A stretch of 64,000 nucleotides of DNA from Actinomadura mexicana (GTDB taxonomy: Bacteria > Actinomycetota > Actinomycetes > Streptosporangiales > Streptosporangiaceae): contig NZ_FZNP01000001.1 of assembly GCF_900188105.1 (NCBI RefSeq), forward strand, positions 558,001 to 622,000. Reading direction: 5' to 3'. Below the pieces are notes generated by a model. The model was not told the origin of the DNA. It saw nothing but the letters and a program-made list of their open reading frames with translations, and ran no database searches. Of this stretch, positions 8,906 through 16,516 are shown piece by piece (the first letter of the stretch is position 1; each line of letters opens with the position of its first letter). The translations under genes were made by a program, and so were the position numbers.

Positions 8906-9682
8906 TCAGAACACGTCCGGGCCGCGCAGGGTCGCCTCGGCGCCGCCGTCCACGTAGACGACCTGGCCGGTCATGTGGGTGTTGGCGGGCGAGACCAGCC
9001 AGCGCAGGGCCTCCGCGATCACCTCGGGGCCGGCGTAGCCGTTCAGCGGCATCCGGACGGCCTCGTTCATCACCTTGAGCATCGCCTCGTCCTCGAACAG
9101 CGGCGCGCTCATCGGCGTCCTGACGACGCCCGGTGCGACCGCGTTGAGCGGGATGCCCTCGCCCGCCCACTCGGGGGTGACGGAGGCACGGCGCATCCAG
9201 CGGGCCAGCGCCGCCTTCGACGACGGGTACGTCTTGTGGCCCCCGCCCTCCGCGACGGCCTTCGCCGCCGCGTCCAGCGCGGCTGGCTCGTCCCCGGCCA
9301 GGCAGGCCCGCACGATCTCCTCGTCCACGGGGTGCGTGCCGGCGATCGAACCGACGACGGCGGCGCGCGGCGCCTCCGCCCGGGCCAGCGCGGGGCGCAG
9401 GCCCTCCATCAGCGCGGCGACGCCGAAGTAGTTGACCTTGACGGGCAGCTCGGTGAAGTCGGAGACGCCGGCGCAGGCGACGACGGCGTCCAGGGTGCCG
9501 CCGCACAGGTCCAGCACCTGCGCGACCGCATGCGACCGCCCCTCGGCGCCGCCGAGGTCGGCGCACACGTCGGCGTCGCGCAGGTCGACCCCGACGACCG
9601 TGTCGCCCTGCTCGCGCAGCAGCCCGGCGAGCGTCCTGCCGATGCCGGACGCCGTCCCGCTGACGGCGATGGTGCGTGCCAT
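8906..9682 (-). CDS. 3-alpha-hydroxysteroid dehydrogenase/carbonyl reductase-like SDR
   Basis: A 258-aa SDR with SGTASGIGRTLAGLL, the run VGVDLRDADVCADLGGAEGR, VKVNYFGVAALMEGL and YPSSKAAL. The RDA-(D/E)V-x-ADL-x-x-AEGR block and the short NYFG segment are typical of 3-alpha-HSD/carbonyl reductase of the Comamonas HsdA type. That enzyme interconverts 3-hydroxy- and 3-ketosteroids, feeding KstD and KshAB. The C terminus YVDGGAEATLRGPDVF closes the fold. It follows an SDR remnant by 11 bases and lies downstream of the KstR-like gene. Specificity is inferred. Confidence 0.72.
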   Translation of the reverse strand: MARTIAVSGTASGIGRTLAGLLREQGDTVVGVDLRDADVCADLGGAEGRSHAVAQVLDLCGGTLDAVVACAGVSDFTELPVKVNYFGVAALMEGLRPALARAEAPRAAVVGSIAGTHPVDEEIVRACLAGDEPAALDAAAKAVAEGGGHKTYPSSKAALARWMRRASVTPEWAGEGIPLNAVAPGVVRTPMSAPLFEDEAMLKVMNEAVRMPLNGYAGPEVIAEALRWLVSPANTHMTGQVVYVDGGAEATLRGPDVF

Positions 9683-9693
9683 GGTGGTCCCTC

Positions 9694-9951
9694 TCAGGTG
9701 TGGGCGCCGCGGTCCACGCGGAGGTCGGCGCCGGTGAGGTAGGCGGCGTCGGACGAGGCGGTCACGTCCGCCACGCGGGTGGCGACGGCGCCGGGACCGC
9801 CCGCCGCGGCGGCCGTCTCCGCGAGGCCCTGCTCCGAGACGTCCACGGCGTACACCGCGGCGCCCTCGGCGGCCAGCCGGATCGCGGTGGCCCGCCCGAT
9901 GCCCGACGCCGCCCCGGTGAGCAGCACTTTCACGCCGTCTAAGCGATTCAT
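9694..9951 (-). pseudogene. SDR gene with large internal deletion
   Basis: The 85-codon frame starts as a normal SDR: MNRLDGVKVLLTGAASGIGR, then VYAVDVSEQGLAETA and an ADVT segment. It then jumps directly to the C-terminal SDR segment SSDAAYLTGADLRVDRG. About 150-170 residues, including the NNAG, Ser and YxxxK catalytic parts, are missing, and the join is in frame. It cannot be an active dehydrogenase. The gene stands between the KstR-like gene and the 3-alpha-HSD-like gene, both on the same strand. The motif copy at 9994-10008 lies 43 bases before its start, so the promoter still seems present. Confidence 0.7.
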
Positions 9952-9993
9952 GGCGGCACGCTAGCCGCGGGCGCGGGACGTCCGCCGGAACGG

Positions 9994-10008
9994 TCCCGAT
10001 CACTGGGA
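9994..10008. promoter_or_regulatory. recurrent TCCC..TCA..GGGA motif, copy 3
   Basis: TCCCGATCACTGGGA keeps both outer arms. It overlaps the stop codon of the TetR gene and precedes the SDR remnant and 3-alpha-HSD-like gene on the minus strand, as a promoter element for that pair would. Confidence 0.55.
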
Positions 10009-10650
10009 GGCGTTCGGCGCGGAAGCCGTGCCGCCGCTGCCCGGGGCGTTCGAACGGGGCGCGAGCAGCAGTTCGCACGCGAGGCGGATGTCGCTCTCGA
10101 CGTCCGCCATGGACGCGCGGCCGTTCAGGCTCGACTGGAGCACGCCGTACCAGCACTGCATCAGCAGCCGGACGAGGGTGACGTCCTGCGCGGTCGGCAC
10201 CTCGATCCCCACCGCCCGCAGCAGGATCTCCCGGAACGTGCTGTCGATGTAGACGGTGTCGGCGACGGTCGCGACGTGGGCGGTGTTGGACGCGTGCAGC
10301 ATCGACGTCGACAGGACCGGCTGCGCCATGAGGTGCCGGCTGGCCTGCACCAGCAGGTCGGCGACCGCGTTCTCCGGGCTCGTGCCGGGCGCGGGCTCGG
10401 TGACCTGGTCGCGGAGCCGGTCGACCTGCTTGGCCATGACCGCGGTGAACAGGTGGACCTTGGAGGGGAAGTACCGGTACAGGGTGCCGATCGCGACCCC
10501 GGCGGCCTTCGCGACCTCGTGCATCTGGACGCGTTCGAGGGACTTCTCGGCACCGATGCGCGACGCGGCGCGCAGGATGCGCTCGCGCCGGTCGTGCTGC
10601 TCCGGCGAGCTCGGCTCGGCGGACAGCCTGCCCGCTGCGATCCTCGCCAC
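10000..10650 (-). CDS. TetR-family regulator, KstR-like
   Basis: A 216-aa TetR protein. The DNA-binding half reads RRERILRAAS, VQMHEVAKAAGVAIGTLYRYFPSKVHLF, very close in pattern to KstR of mycobacteria (VQMRAVADRADVAVGTLYRYFPSKVHLL). KstR represses steroid catabolic genes until a steroid CoA thioester binds. The C-terminal half is the usual variable ligand domain. A GTG at 10650 follows GGGGGAGG closely; the frame extends to an ATG at 10704, which is an alternative. Its divergent neighbour is a kstD-type gene. The KstR-like sites at 7777-7895 are candidate targets; autoregulation through the gap at 10651-10828 is possible. Confidence 0.75.
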   Translation of the reverse strand: MARIAAGRLSAEPSSPEQHDRRERILRAASRIGAEKSLERVQMHEVAKAAGVAIGTLYRYFPSKVHLFTAVMAKQVDRLRDQVTEPAPGTSPENAVADLLVQASRHLMAQPVLSTSMLHASNTAHVATVADTVYIDSTFREILLRAVGIEVPTAQDVTLVRLLMQCWYGVLQSSLNGRASMADVESDIRLACELLLAPRSNAPGSGGTASAPNASQ

Positions 10651-10738
10651 GGTCCTCCCCCGGTCCTTCCGCGTCCTGACCCTTCCCGTCCTGACAGGGA
10701 ACAATATCCGGGCTCCGGACCGTCCCCGCGAACATCCG

Positions 10739-10753
10739 TACCGGTCAGTGGGA
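10739..10753. promoter_or_regulatory. recurrent TCCC..TCA..GGGA motif, copy 4
   Basis: TACCGGTCAGTGGGA lies in the gap between the KstR-like gene and the kstD-type gene. Its centre is about 82 bp upstream of the latter's ATG. Confidence 0.5.
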
Positions 10754-10828
10754 CGGGCCGCACCTCCCCGCCCGGGGCGCGCCCTACGGTGTGCCCGCGC
10801 CGGATCCCGAGGTCGGAGGGGATGTCAC

Positions 10829-12370
10829 ATGGGACGAGCCGGGTGGGACGACGAGTACGACGTGGTGGTCGCCGGCTCCGGGGCCGGGGCGATGGCGGGC
10901 GCGCTGGCAGCCGCGTCGGGCGGGCTGCGCACCGCCGTCCTGGAGAAGACGGGCCTGCTCGGCGGGACGTCCGCGTACTCGGGCTCGGCGATCTGGCTCC
11001 CGGGGACGCGGGTCCAGGAGCGCGCCGGGCTCGGCGACTCGACCGAGGGCGCGCGGACCTACCTGCGGGCGCTGCTGGGCGACGACGAGGAGGAGCGCCG
11101 CGAAGCGTTCCTGGAAACGGCCCCCGAACTGGTGGACTTCCTGGAGAAGGACTCGGCGATCGAATTCCGTTTCCAAGCGTTCCCCGACTACTTCGACGCG
11201 CCAGGGCGCCTGGACATGGGGCGGTCGTTCGTCCCGCTGGAGCTGCCGGCCGAGGAGCTCGGGGAGCTCGCGGCGCTCGTCCGTCCGCCGGTCGACCGGG
11301 ACAGGGCGGGGCGGGGGCATTCGGCGTCCAAGCCGCTGGCGCAGGGCCGGGCGCTGATCGGGCGGCTGCTGCTGGCGATCAACGCGACCGGCGCCGGGGG
11401 GATCCGCACGCGGACCGCGCTGACCGACCTGATCGTCGAGGACGGCCGGGTGACCGGGGTCGCGGCGAGGACCGCCGACGGCCCGGTGCGGCTGCGGGCC
11501 CGGCGCGGCGTCCTGCTGGCGGCGGGCGGGTTCGAGTCGTCCACCGCGCTGCGGGCCGAGCGCGGCGTGCCGGGCGGCGCCGGCTGGACGATGGCCCCGG
11601 ACGGCGCGAACACCGGCGACGCGATCGAGGCCGCCGTCCGGATCGGCGCGTCCACCGGCCTGCTCGACCAGGCCTGGTTCTGCCCCGGACTCCTCACCCC
11701 GGACGGCCGGCCCGCGTTCACCCTCGGGTTCCGCGGCGGGCTGATCGTGGACGCCTCGGGCCGCCGTTTCGCCAACGAGTCCCTCCCCTACGACCGGATG
11801 GGCCGCCGGATGGCCGCCGCCGAGGGACCGTTCCATCTGATCTGGGACTCGCGGGCGGACGGCCTACCCGCGATCTCCGTCCCGCCGCTGCGGACGGACG
11901 AGCAGCTCGCGTCCGGCGCCTGGGTCCAGGCGGGCACGCTGCCCGAGCTGGCCGAGATGACCGGGCTTCCGGCGGACGCGCTCACCGGCACGGTCGAGCG
12001 GTTCAACGGCTTCGCCGCCAGGGGCGCGGACGAGGACTTCCACCGCGGCGAGGACGCCTACGACCTGTACTTCTCCGGCGGCAGGCCGTGCGTCGTGCCC
12101 GTCGACCGGCCGCCCTACCTGGCGGCGCGGGTCGTCCTGAGCGACCTCGGGACGAAGGGCGGGCTGCGCACCGACGCCGACGCCCGCGTCCTGGACGGCT
12201 CGGGACGCCCCCTCCCCGGGCTCTACGCCGCCGGCAACACCAGCGCCTCGTTCACGGGCCCCGTCTACCCGGGGCCCGGCGTACCGATCGGGTCGGCCAT
12301 GGCCTTCGCCTACCGCGCCGTCCAGGACATCAGGAGGAACCTCAATGACCGAGGCAAGCCGCCTGCGTGA
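10829..12370 (+). CDS. kstD: 3-ketosteroid delta1-dehydrogenase-type flavoprotein (KstD paralogue 1)
   Basis: A 513-aa FAD protein. It has the N-terminal dinucleotide motif VVVAGSGAGAMAGALAAA, GGTSAYSGSAIWLPG, and the C-terminal AGNTSASFTGPVYPGPGVPIGSAMAFAYRA. The Y-P-G-P-G element matches the Tyr and Gly (Tyr487/Gly491 of the Rhodococcus enzyme) that polarise the 3-keto group, and FANESLPYDRM can supply the second Tyr. KstD introduces the C1-C2 double bond in ring A. ATG at 10829 lies 8 bases after GGAGGGG. It is divergent from the KstR-like gene behind motif copy 4. A second, longer KstD is at 23104-24807; steroid preference of each is unknown. Confidence 0.78.
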   Translation: MGRAGWDDEYDVVVAGSGAGAMAGALAAASGGLRTAVLEKTGLLGGTSAYSGSAIWLPGTRVQERAGLGDSTEGARTYLRALLGDDEEERREAFLETAPELVDFLEKDSAIEFRFQAFPDYFDAPGRLDMGRSFVPLELPAEELGELAALVRPPVDRDRAGRGHSASKPLAQGRALIGRLLLAINATGAGGIRTRTALTDLIVEDGRVTGVAARTADGPVRLRARRGVLLAAGGFESSTALRAERGVPGGAGWTMAPDGANTGDAIEAAVRIGASTGLLDQAWFCPGLLTPDGRPAFTLGFRGGLIVDASGRRFANESLPYDRMGRRMAAAEGPFHLIWDSRADGLPAISVPPLRTDEQLASGAWVQAGTLPELAEMTGLPADALTGTVERFNGFAARGADEDFHRGEDAYDLYFSGGRPCVVPVDRPPYLAARVVLSDLGTKGGLRTDADARVLDGSGRPLPGLYAAGNTSASFTGPVYPGPGVPIGSAMAFAYRAVQDIRRNLNDRGKPPA

Positions 12371-12380
12371 CCGGCCGGGC
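12345..12380 (+). pseudogene. start of a lost gene downstream of kstD
   Basis: Within the last codons of the kstD-type gene there is AGGAGG, seven bases and an ATG at 12345. This is the coupled-start arrangement used throughout this region. The frame (MTEASRLRD...) soon loses protein-like composition, and about 35 bases on an IS110-like tail is found on the other strand. It looks like a downstream operon gene truncated shortly after its start. Its identity cannot be told from nine codons. Confidence 0.3.
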
Positions 12381-12464
12381 GGGGGTGAACGTCCGGTTGT
12401 CACGCAGCATCGCCCACCGCACATCGACGCGGCGGCGGGCCAGCGCCATGATCGCCTGGGACCG
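12381..12464 (-). mobile_element. C-terminal remnant of an IS110-family transposase
   Basis: The minus frame reads RSQAIMALARRRVDVRWAML then RDNRTFTP, matching the closing helix of IS110/IS116-type transposases (pattern HxQAxxALARRRxxVLxAMLRDG). No catalytic part and no complete element are present, and no terminal repeats were identified. It lies between the kstD-type gene and hsaA in a 154-base gap. An insertion followed by deletion could explain the truncated gene start at 12345 (inference). Confidence 0.5.
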
Positions 12465-12524
12465 CGCGGACCGCGCCAACGCCCGACACCACCCGGGCGC
12501 ACTCCGCCGAGGCATGGCGCCGGG

Positions 12525-13691
12525 TCAGACCAGGTTGTCCTCCACCTTGAGGCCGAATTCGCCTCGGCCGTACATGGAGAGGGCGTGTTCGACGTCGTTG
12601 GCGACGTGGACGCTGCCGGCGTGGGCGTCGCGCCAGGCGCGTTCGATGACGTTGCCGCGGTGCAGGGAGTTGCCGCCGGCGGTCTTGAAGAGGATGTCGA
12701 TGGCCTCGATGGCGCGCTCGGTGCCGCGGACCTGGTCGCGGCGGGCGCGCAGGCGCAGCTCCATCGGGATCTTCTCGTTGCGGACGGCGTACTCGTGGAT
12801 CTCGCGGACGTTGCGGTCGGTCTGCAGGATCGCGGCGTCGATCTCGGAGGCGGCGCGGGCGACGGCCACCTGGGCGAACTGGTCCTCGACGAAGCGGCCG
12901 CCGCCGAGGCTGAGGCGGATCCTGTCGCGCATGCGGGTCACGTACAGGTCGTGGCAGCCGGCCGCCATGCCGATCACGCTGGCGGCGACGGTGCTGGTGA
13001 AGATCGTCCCGAAGGGCATGCGGTAGAGCGGGCCCGTGTTGACCTTGCGGCCGGGGTTGCGGAGCTGGGCCTGCTCGAAGTTGCGCATCGCGCGGTGGGA
13101 CGGGACGAACGCCTTCTCCACGACGATGTCGTCGCTGGCGGTGCCGCGCAGGCCCATCGAGTCCCAGACCTCGGCGATCTCGTAGTCGCGCCGGGGGACG
13201 AGGACGGTCATGAAGTCGACCGGGCGGCCCTCGGCGCCGACGACGAGCGCGCCGAGCAGGGCCCAGGAGGCGAACTCGCAGCCGGAGGAGAACGACCAGC
13301 GCCCCGTCACCTCGTAGCCGCCGTCGACGGGGGTGAGGCGGCCGATCGGGGCGTAGGAGGAGGCGATGAGGGTGTCGGGCCCCGCGCCCCACACCTCGCG
13401 CTGCGCCTCGTCGGCGAACAGGCCGAGGTGCCAGGAGTGGACGCCGAGGACGGCGGCGACCCAGCCGGTCGAGCCGCAGGCGCCGGAGACCGCGCGGATC
13501 ACCTCGTAGAAGGCGACCGGGTCGTCCTCGGCGCCGCCGTACCGGGTGGGCTGGAGCATCCGGAACACCCCGGCGGCGGTCAGCTCCCGGATCGTCTCGG
13601 CGGGGACGCGTCCCTTCTCGTCCACGGACCGGGCCCGCTCGGCGATGCCGGGCAGCAGTCCCCGCACGGCGTCCAGGACCTCGTTGCTCAT
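12525..13691 (-). CDS. hsaA: HsaA-type flavin-dependent 3-HSA 4-hydroxylase, oxygenase component (paralogue 1)
   Basis: A 388-aa group D flavin monooxygenase with acyl-CoA-dehydrogenase fold. GSTGWVAAVLGVHSWHLGLF, ASSYAPIG, VDGGYEVTGRWSFSSGCEFASW, GLRGTASDDIVV, ARRDQVRGTERAIEAID and RAWRDAHAGSVHVANDVEHAL follow mycobacterial HsaA closely through to the end (EFGLKVEDNLV versus EFGLPPGDTMV). HsaA uses FMNH2 from HsaB to hydroxylate the phenolic seco-steroid 3-HSA. The ATG at 13691 follows GAAGGAG. It is divergent from kshA across a gap holding motif copy 5. A second, more diverged paralogue is at 20874-22058; this one is the better HsaA match. Confidence 0.82.
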   Translation of the reverse strand: MSNEVLDAVRGLLPGIAERARSVDEKGRVPAETIRELTAAGVFRMLQPTRYGGAEDDPVAFYEVIRAVSGACGSTGWVAAVLGVHSWHLGLFADEAQREVWGAGPDTLIASSYAPIGRLTPVDGGYEVTGRWSFSSGCEFASWALLGALVVGAEGRPVDFMTVLVPRRDYEIAEVWDSMGLRGTASDDIVVEKAFVPSHRAMRNFEQAQLRNPGRKVNTGPLYRMPFGTIFTSTVAASVIGMAAGCHDLYVTRMRDRIRLSLGGGRFVEDQFAQVAVARAASEIDAAILQTDRNVREIHEYAVRNEKIPMELRLRARRDQVRGTERAIEAIDILFKTAGGNSLHRGNVIERAWRDAHAGSVHVANDVEHALSMYGRGEFGLKVEDNLV

Positions 13692-13716
13692 CCCGCTCCT
13701 TCCCTAGTACGGCCCT

Positions 13717-13742
13717 TGCAGGAGACCATTGCAGGAGACCAT
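13717..13742. repeat. 13-bp tandem duplication in the hsaA-kshA gap
   Basis: TGCAGGAGACCAT occurs twice back to back (13717-13729 and 13730-13742). It lies 26 bases upstream of the hsaA start codon and about 115 bases before kshA. It could change promoter spacing for either gene or be neutral. Confidence 0.6.
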
Positions 13743-13769
13743 GGTCCCGTGCCGGCGCGGGGACGGGCG

Positions 13770-13784
13770 TCCCGCCCAATGGGA
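13770..13784. promoter_or_regulatory. recurrent TCCC..TCA..GGGA motif, copy 5
   Basis: TCCCGCCCAATGGGA is flanked by G and C that extend the arms to GTCCC/GGGAC. It lies almost midway between the divergent hsaA (start 13691) and kshA (start 13856), about 79-86 bp from each, so one site could serve both. Confidence 0.55.
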
Positions 13785-13855
13785 CTCGGCGGTCGGGACG
13801 GTGACCTGCGATCTAACGTTCGAATCACCCATCCGTCGCTGAAGGGATGATCCAC

Positions 13856-15004
13856 GTGACCGCAACCGAGTCGGACGCCGTCCGCGCCATCGAGGCGGAG
13901 GCGATCACCCGCCGTTTCGCCCGGGGCTGGCACTGCCTCGGGCTGGCCGAGAAGTTCCGGGACGGCAAGCCCCACACGGTCAACGCCTTCGGGCAGAAGC
14001 TCGTGGTCTTCACCGGTGAGGACGGCACGACGAACGTCCTGGACGCCTACTGCCGGCACATGGGCGGCGACCTGTCCCAGGGCACCGTCAAGGGCAACGC
14101 GATCGCGTGCCCGTTCCACGACTGGCGCTGGGGCGGCGACGGCCGCTGCAAGCAGATCCCCTACGCGCGCCGCGTCCCGCTGCGGGCCCGGACGGCCGCG
14201 TGGCCGACGATGGAGCAGGACGGGCTGCTGTTCCTCTGGAACGACCCGGAGGGCGGGAAGCCGCCGGCGGACGTCACGATCCCGGTGATCGAGGGCGCCA
14301 CCCGCGACGACTGGACCGACTGGCGCTGGACGGAGACGGTCGTCCACACCAACGCGCGCGAGGTCATCGACAACGTCGTGGACATGGCGCACTTCTTCTA
14401 CATCCACAAGTCGTTCCCGACCTACTTCAAGAACATCTTCGAGGGCCAGGTGGCCACGCAGATCATGAAGGGCCGGACGCGGGAGGACGCGCGCCGGGAG
14501 GGCGGGGGCGGCGGGCCGCGGATGCTCGGCAACACCTCCGTGGCGTCCTACCACGGCCCCGCGTTCATGATCGACGAGCTGACGTACCACTACGAGGGGT
14601 ACGACCTGCACTCCGTCCTGATCAACTGCCACTACCCGATCGACGAGCAATCGTTCTCGCTGCACTCGGGCATCATCGTCCAGCACAGCGCGGCGCTGCC
14701 GGCCGACGCCGCCGAGGCGACCGCGCAGAAGCTGTCGGACTTCATCCTGGCGGGCTTCGAGCAGGACATCGAGATCTGGCGGAACAAGACCCGCATCGAC
14801 AACCCGCTGCTCTGCGAGGAGGACGGGCCCGTCTACCAGCTGCGCCGCTGGTACCAGCAGTTCTACGTGGACGCCGCCGACGTCACGCCGGAGATGACCG
14901 ACCGGTTCGAGTACGAGATCGACACGACCCGTCCGGTGGAGTCCTGGCAGAAGGAGGTCGACGCGAACATGGCCCGCCGGGAGGCCGAGGGGGCGTCGGC
15001 GTGA
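13856..15004 (+). CDS. kshA: 3-ketosteroid 9alpha-hydroxylase, Rieske oxygenase component KshA
   Basis: A 382-aa Rieske non-heme iron oxygenase. The 2Fe-2S ligands are Cys66, His68, Cys85 and His88 (CRHMGG and CPFHDW). The mononuclear iron motif is Asp176-x2-His179-x4-His184 within NVVDMAHFFYIHKSFP. KshA with KshB hydroxylates C9 of 3-ketosteroids; combined with KstD this opens ring B. An ATG at 13847 lies directly on the GAAGGG ribosome site, so the GTG at 13856, nine bases from it, is preferred. It is the first of a plus-strand operon (kshA, 78-aa protein, SDR remnant, SDR). KshB is encoded 7 kb away at 22082-23107. Confidence 0.88.
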   Translation: MTATESDAVRAIEAEAITRRFARGWHCLGLAEKFRDGKPHTVNAFGQKLVVFTGEDGTTNVLDAYCRHMGGDLSQGTVKGNAIACPFHDWRWGGDGRCKQIPYARRVPLRARTAAWPTMEQDGLLFLWNDPEGGKPPADVTIPVIEGATRDDWTDWRWTETVVHTNAREVIDNVVDMAHFFYIHKSFPTYFKNIFEGQVATQIMKGRTREDARREGGGGGPRMLGNTSVASYHGPAFMIDELTYHYEGYDLHSVLINCHYPIDEQSFSLHSGIIVQHSAALPADAAEATAQKLSDFILAGFEQDIEIWRNKTRIDNPLLCEEDGPVYQLRRWYQQFYVDAADVTPEMTDRFEYEIDTTRPVESWQKEVDANMARREAEGASA

Positions 15005-15237
15005 CGACCCGCCAGGACGAGCGCCTCCTGGAGGGGCCGCTGCTGCCGGTCCGCTGCCGCCGCTGCGCCGCCGAGGTGCTGGTGCGCAAGTCGAGCTGGG
15101 AGCAGACGAGCATCCAGTGGAACGCCGAGGCCAGGGAGGCGTGCGTGGGTCTGGACGACCCGCACGCGACCTGCCCGGCGCTCCGCTCTGCCATCCAGGA
15201 GGCCGCGCTGAACGGCGCCATCACGGTGGTCGAGTGA
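15001..15237 (+). CDS. 78-aa four-cysteine protein coupled to kshA
   Basis: A GTG at 15001 overlaps the kshA stop (GTGA). The product (78 aa) has CRRC near residue 20 and two more Cys in EACVGLDDPHATCPAL, a possible zinc or iron-sulfur site. It also has a WEQTSIQW segment and an acidic/neutral body without signal peptide. No named family was recognised. Tight coupling to kshA and the following SDR suggests an accessory to the oxygenase step, for example an electron carrier or assembly factor (inference). Coding potential is supported by both overlaps and by codon-position bias. Confidence 0.6.
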   Translation: MTTRQDERLLEGPLLPVRCRRCAAEVLVRKSSWEQTSIQWNAEAREACVGLDDPHATCPALRSAIQEAALNGAITVVE

Positions 15238-15598
15238 CGGGCGGACGGCCGGCCGGGCGGGTCGCGGTCGTGACCGGCGCGGGCGACGGGATCGGGCGCG
15301 GCGTCGCCCGCCGCTTCGCCGCCGAGGGCGCCCGCGTGCTGGTCACTACGGCCCGCTGTGGGCGATGCAGGCCGCGTTCCCGCACATGAAGGCCCGCGGG
15401 TGGGGGCGCGTCATCAACATGGGCTCGCTGAACGGCGTCAACGCCCACATGGGGACCCTGGAGTACAACTCGGCCAAGGAGACCCACCGGACGCTGACCC
15501 GCACGGCCGCCCGCGAGTGGGCGCCGACCGGCGTCGGCTACCTGACAGGGAACACCTTGTTCGCGGACGGCGGCTCGCATGTCAACGGCGTCGCCTGA
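15234..15598 (+). pseudogene. SDR gene with two internal deletions and a frame change
   Basis: It starts with GTG overlapping the previous stop (GTGA) and encodes VAVVTGAGDGIGRGVARRFA then EGARVLV. At about 15343 the SDR sequence continues in another frame with HYGPLWAMQAAFPHMKARGW, VINMGSLNG and YNSAKETHRTLTRTAARE. It then jumps from APTGV directly to GYLTGNTLFADGG. So roughly 80 residues are missing after beta-strand 2 and about 45 more before the C-terminal strand, and the first junction shifts frame. The operon around it is intact, and the next SDR starts 23 bases later. Confidence 0.7.
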
Positions 15599-15620
15599 AC
15601 CCGGACCTGGACGGAGAACA

Positions 15621-16409
15621 ATGATCGACCGATACGGCCCGTGGGCCGTGATCGCCGGTGGCTCGGAGGGCGTCGGCTCGGCCTTCGCGCACCGCCTCGC
15701 CGACGCCGGCCTGAACCTCGTGCTGATCGCGCGCAAGCCGGGGCCGCTGGCGGAGACGGCCGAGGCCGTCCGCGCGAAGGGCGTCGAGGTGCGCACCCTC
15801 GGACTGGACCTGGTCGCCCCGGACCCGCTGAAGGCGATCCGCGAGGTGACCGACGCCCTGGACGTCGGGCTGCTGGTCTTCAACGCGGGCGCCAACAGCT
15901 ACGGCCACGAGTTCGTCACCGGCGACCTGGACCGCTTCCAGGGCGTCATCGACCTCAACGTCACCGCCCAGCTCGCGCTGACGCACCACTTCGGCGCGCT
16001 GATGAAGGAGCGGGGACGCGGCGGCATCCTGCTGGTCGGCTCCCTCGCCGGCTACATGGGCCAGCCGCAGATCAGCATCTACTCGGCGGTGAAGGCGTTC
16101 GGCCGCGTCTTCGCCGAGGGGCTGTGGCTGGAGATGCGCGAGCACGGGGTGGACGTCCTGGAACTGGTCCTCGGCGTGACCCGCACCCCGGCGATGGAGC
16201 GCGCCGGCCTCGACATGGACATGCCGGGCCTGAACGTCGCCGAGCCCGACGACGTCGCCCGCGAGGGCCTCGAACACCTGGGGGACGGCCCGGTCTGGGT
16301 CGCGGGCGGGAACTACGACATGGCCCGCGAACGCGCCGGGTTCCCCCGCGAGAAGCTCGTCGCCGGGGCGCACGCCGCGATGCGGCGCATGCTGCCGAAG
16401 CCGTCCTGA
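15621..16409 (+). CDS. SDR-family oxidoreductase
   Basis: A 262-aa SDR with IAGGSEGVGSAFAHRLADAG (GxxxGxG variant with Ser), NLVLIARKPGPL, VFNAGANSYG in place of NNAG, GSLAGYMGQPQISIYSAVKAFG (Ser and YxxxK) and a C-terminal helix. The ATG at 15621 follows GGAGAA. It is last in the kshA operon. It probably acts on a hydroxyl or keto group of a steroid intermediate, but the exact substrate cannot be read from sequence. The following gap to 16516 holds only a possible short coding tail on the minus strand (ending at 16418) that was not identified. Confidence 0.72.
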   Translation: MIDRYGPWAVIAGGSEGVGSAFAHRLADAGLNLVLIARKPGPLAETAEAVRAKGVEVRTLGLDLVAPDPLKAIREVTDALDVGLLVFNAGANSYGHEFVTGDLDRFQGVIDLNVTAQLALTHHFGALMKERGRGGILLVGSLAGYMGQPQISIYSAVKAFGRVFAEGLWLEMREHGVDVLELVLGVTRTPAMERAGLDMDMPGLNVAEPDDVAREGLEHLGDGPVWVAGGNYDMARERAGFPREKLVAGAHAAMRRMLPKPS

Positions 16410-16516
16410 CACGCCGCTCAGAAGATCCGGACGCGGCGTCCGCGCTCGCGGAAGCACCAGCGGGGAGTCCTGCCGCCGGAGGGGCAGGCGCCGCTGGTGA
16501 GCGCGGCGGCGCGGGA

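Noticed and set aside
13741-13842. 33-codon leader-like frame upstream of kshA with AGGAGA before its ATG
   Set aside because: It spans the regulatory motif at 13770 and its ribosome-like sequence is part of a 13-bp duplication. There is no other sign that it is translated.
16410-16516. Minus-strand frame ending RWCFRERGRRVRIF at 16418 as another gene remnant
   Set aside because: About 23 codons with no family I could recognise; too little evidence to call.
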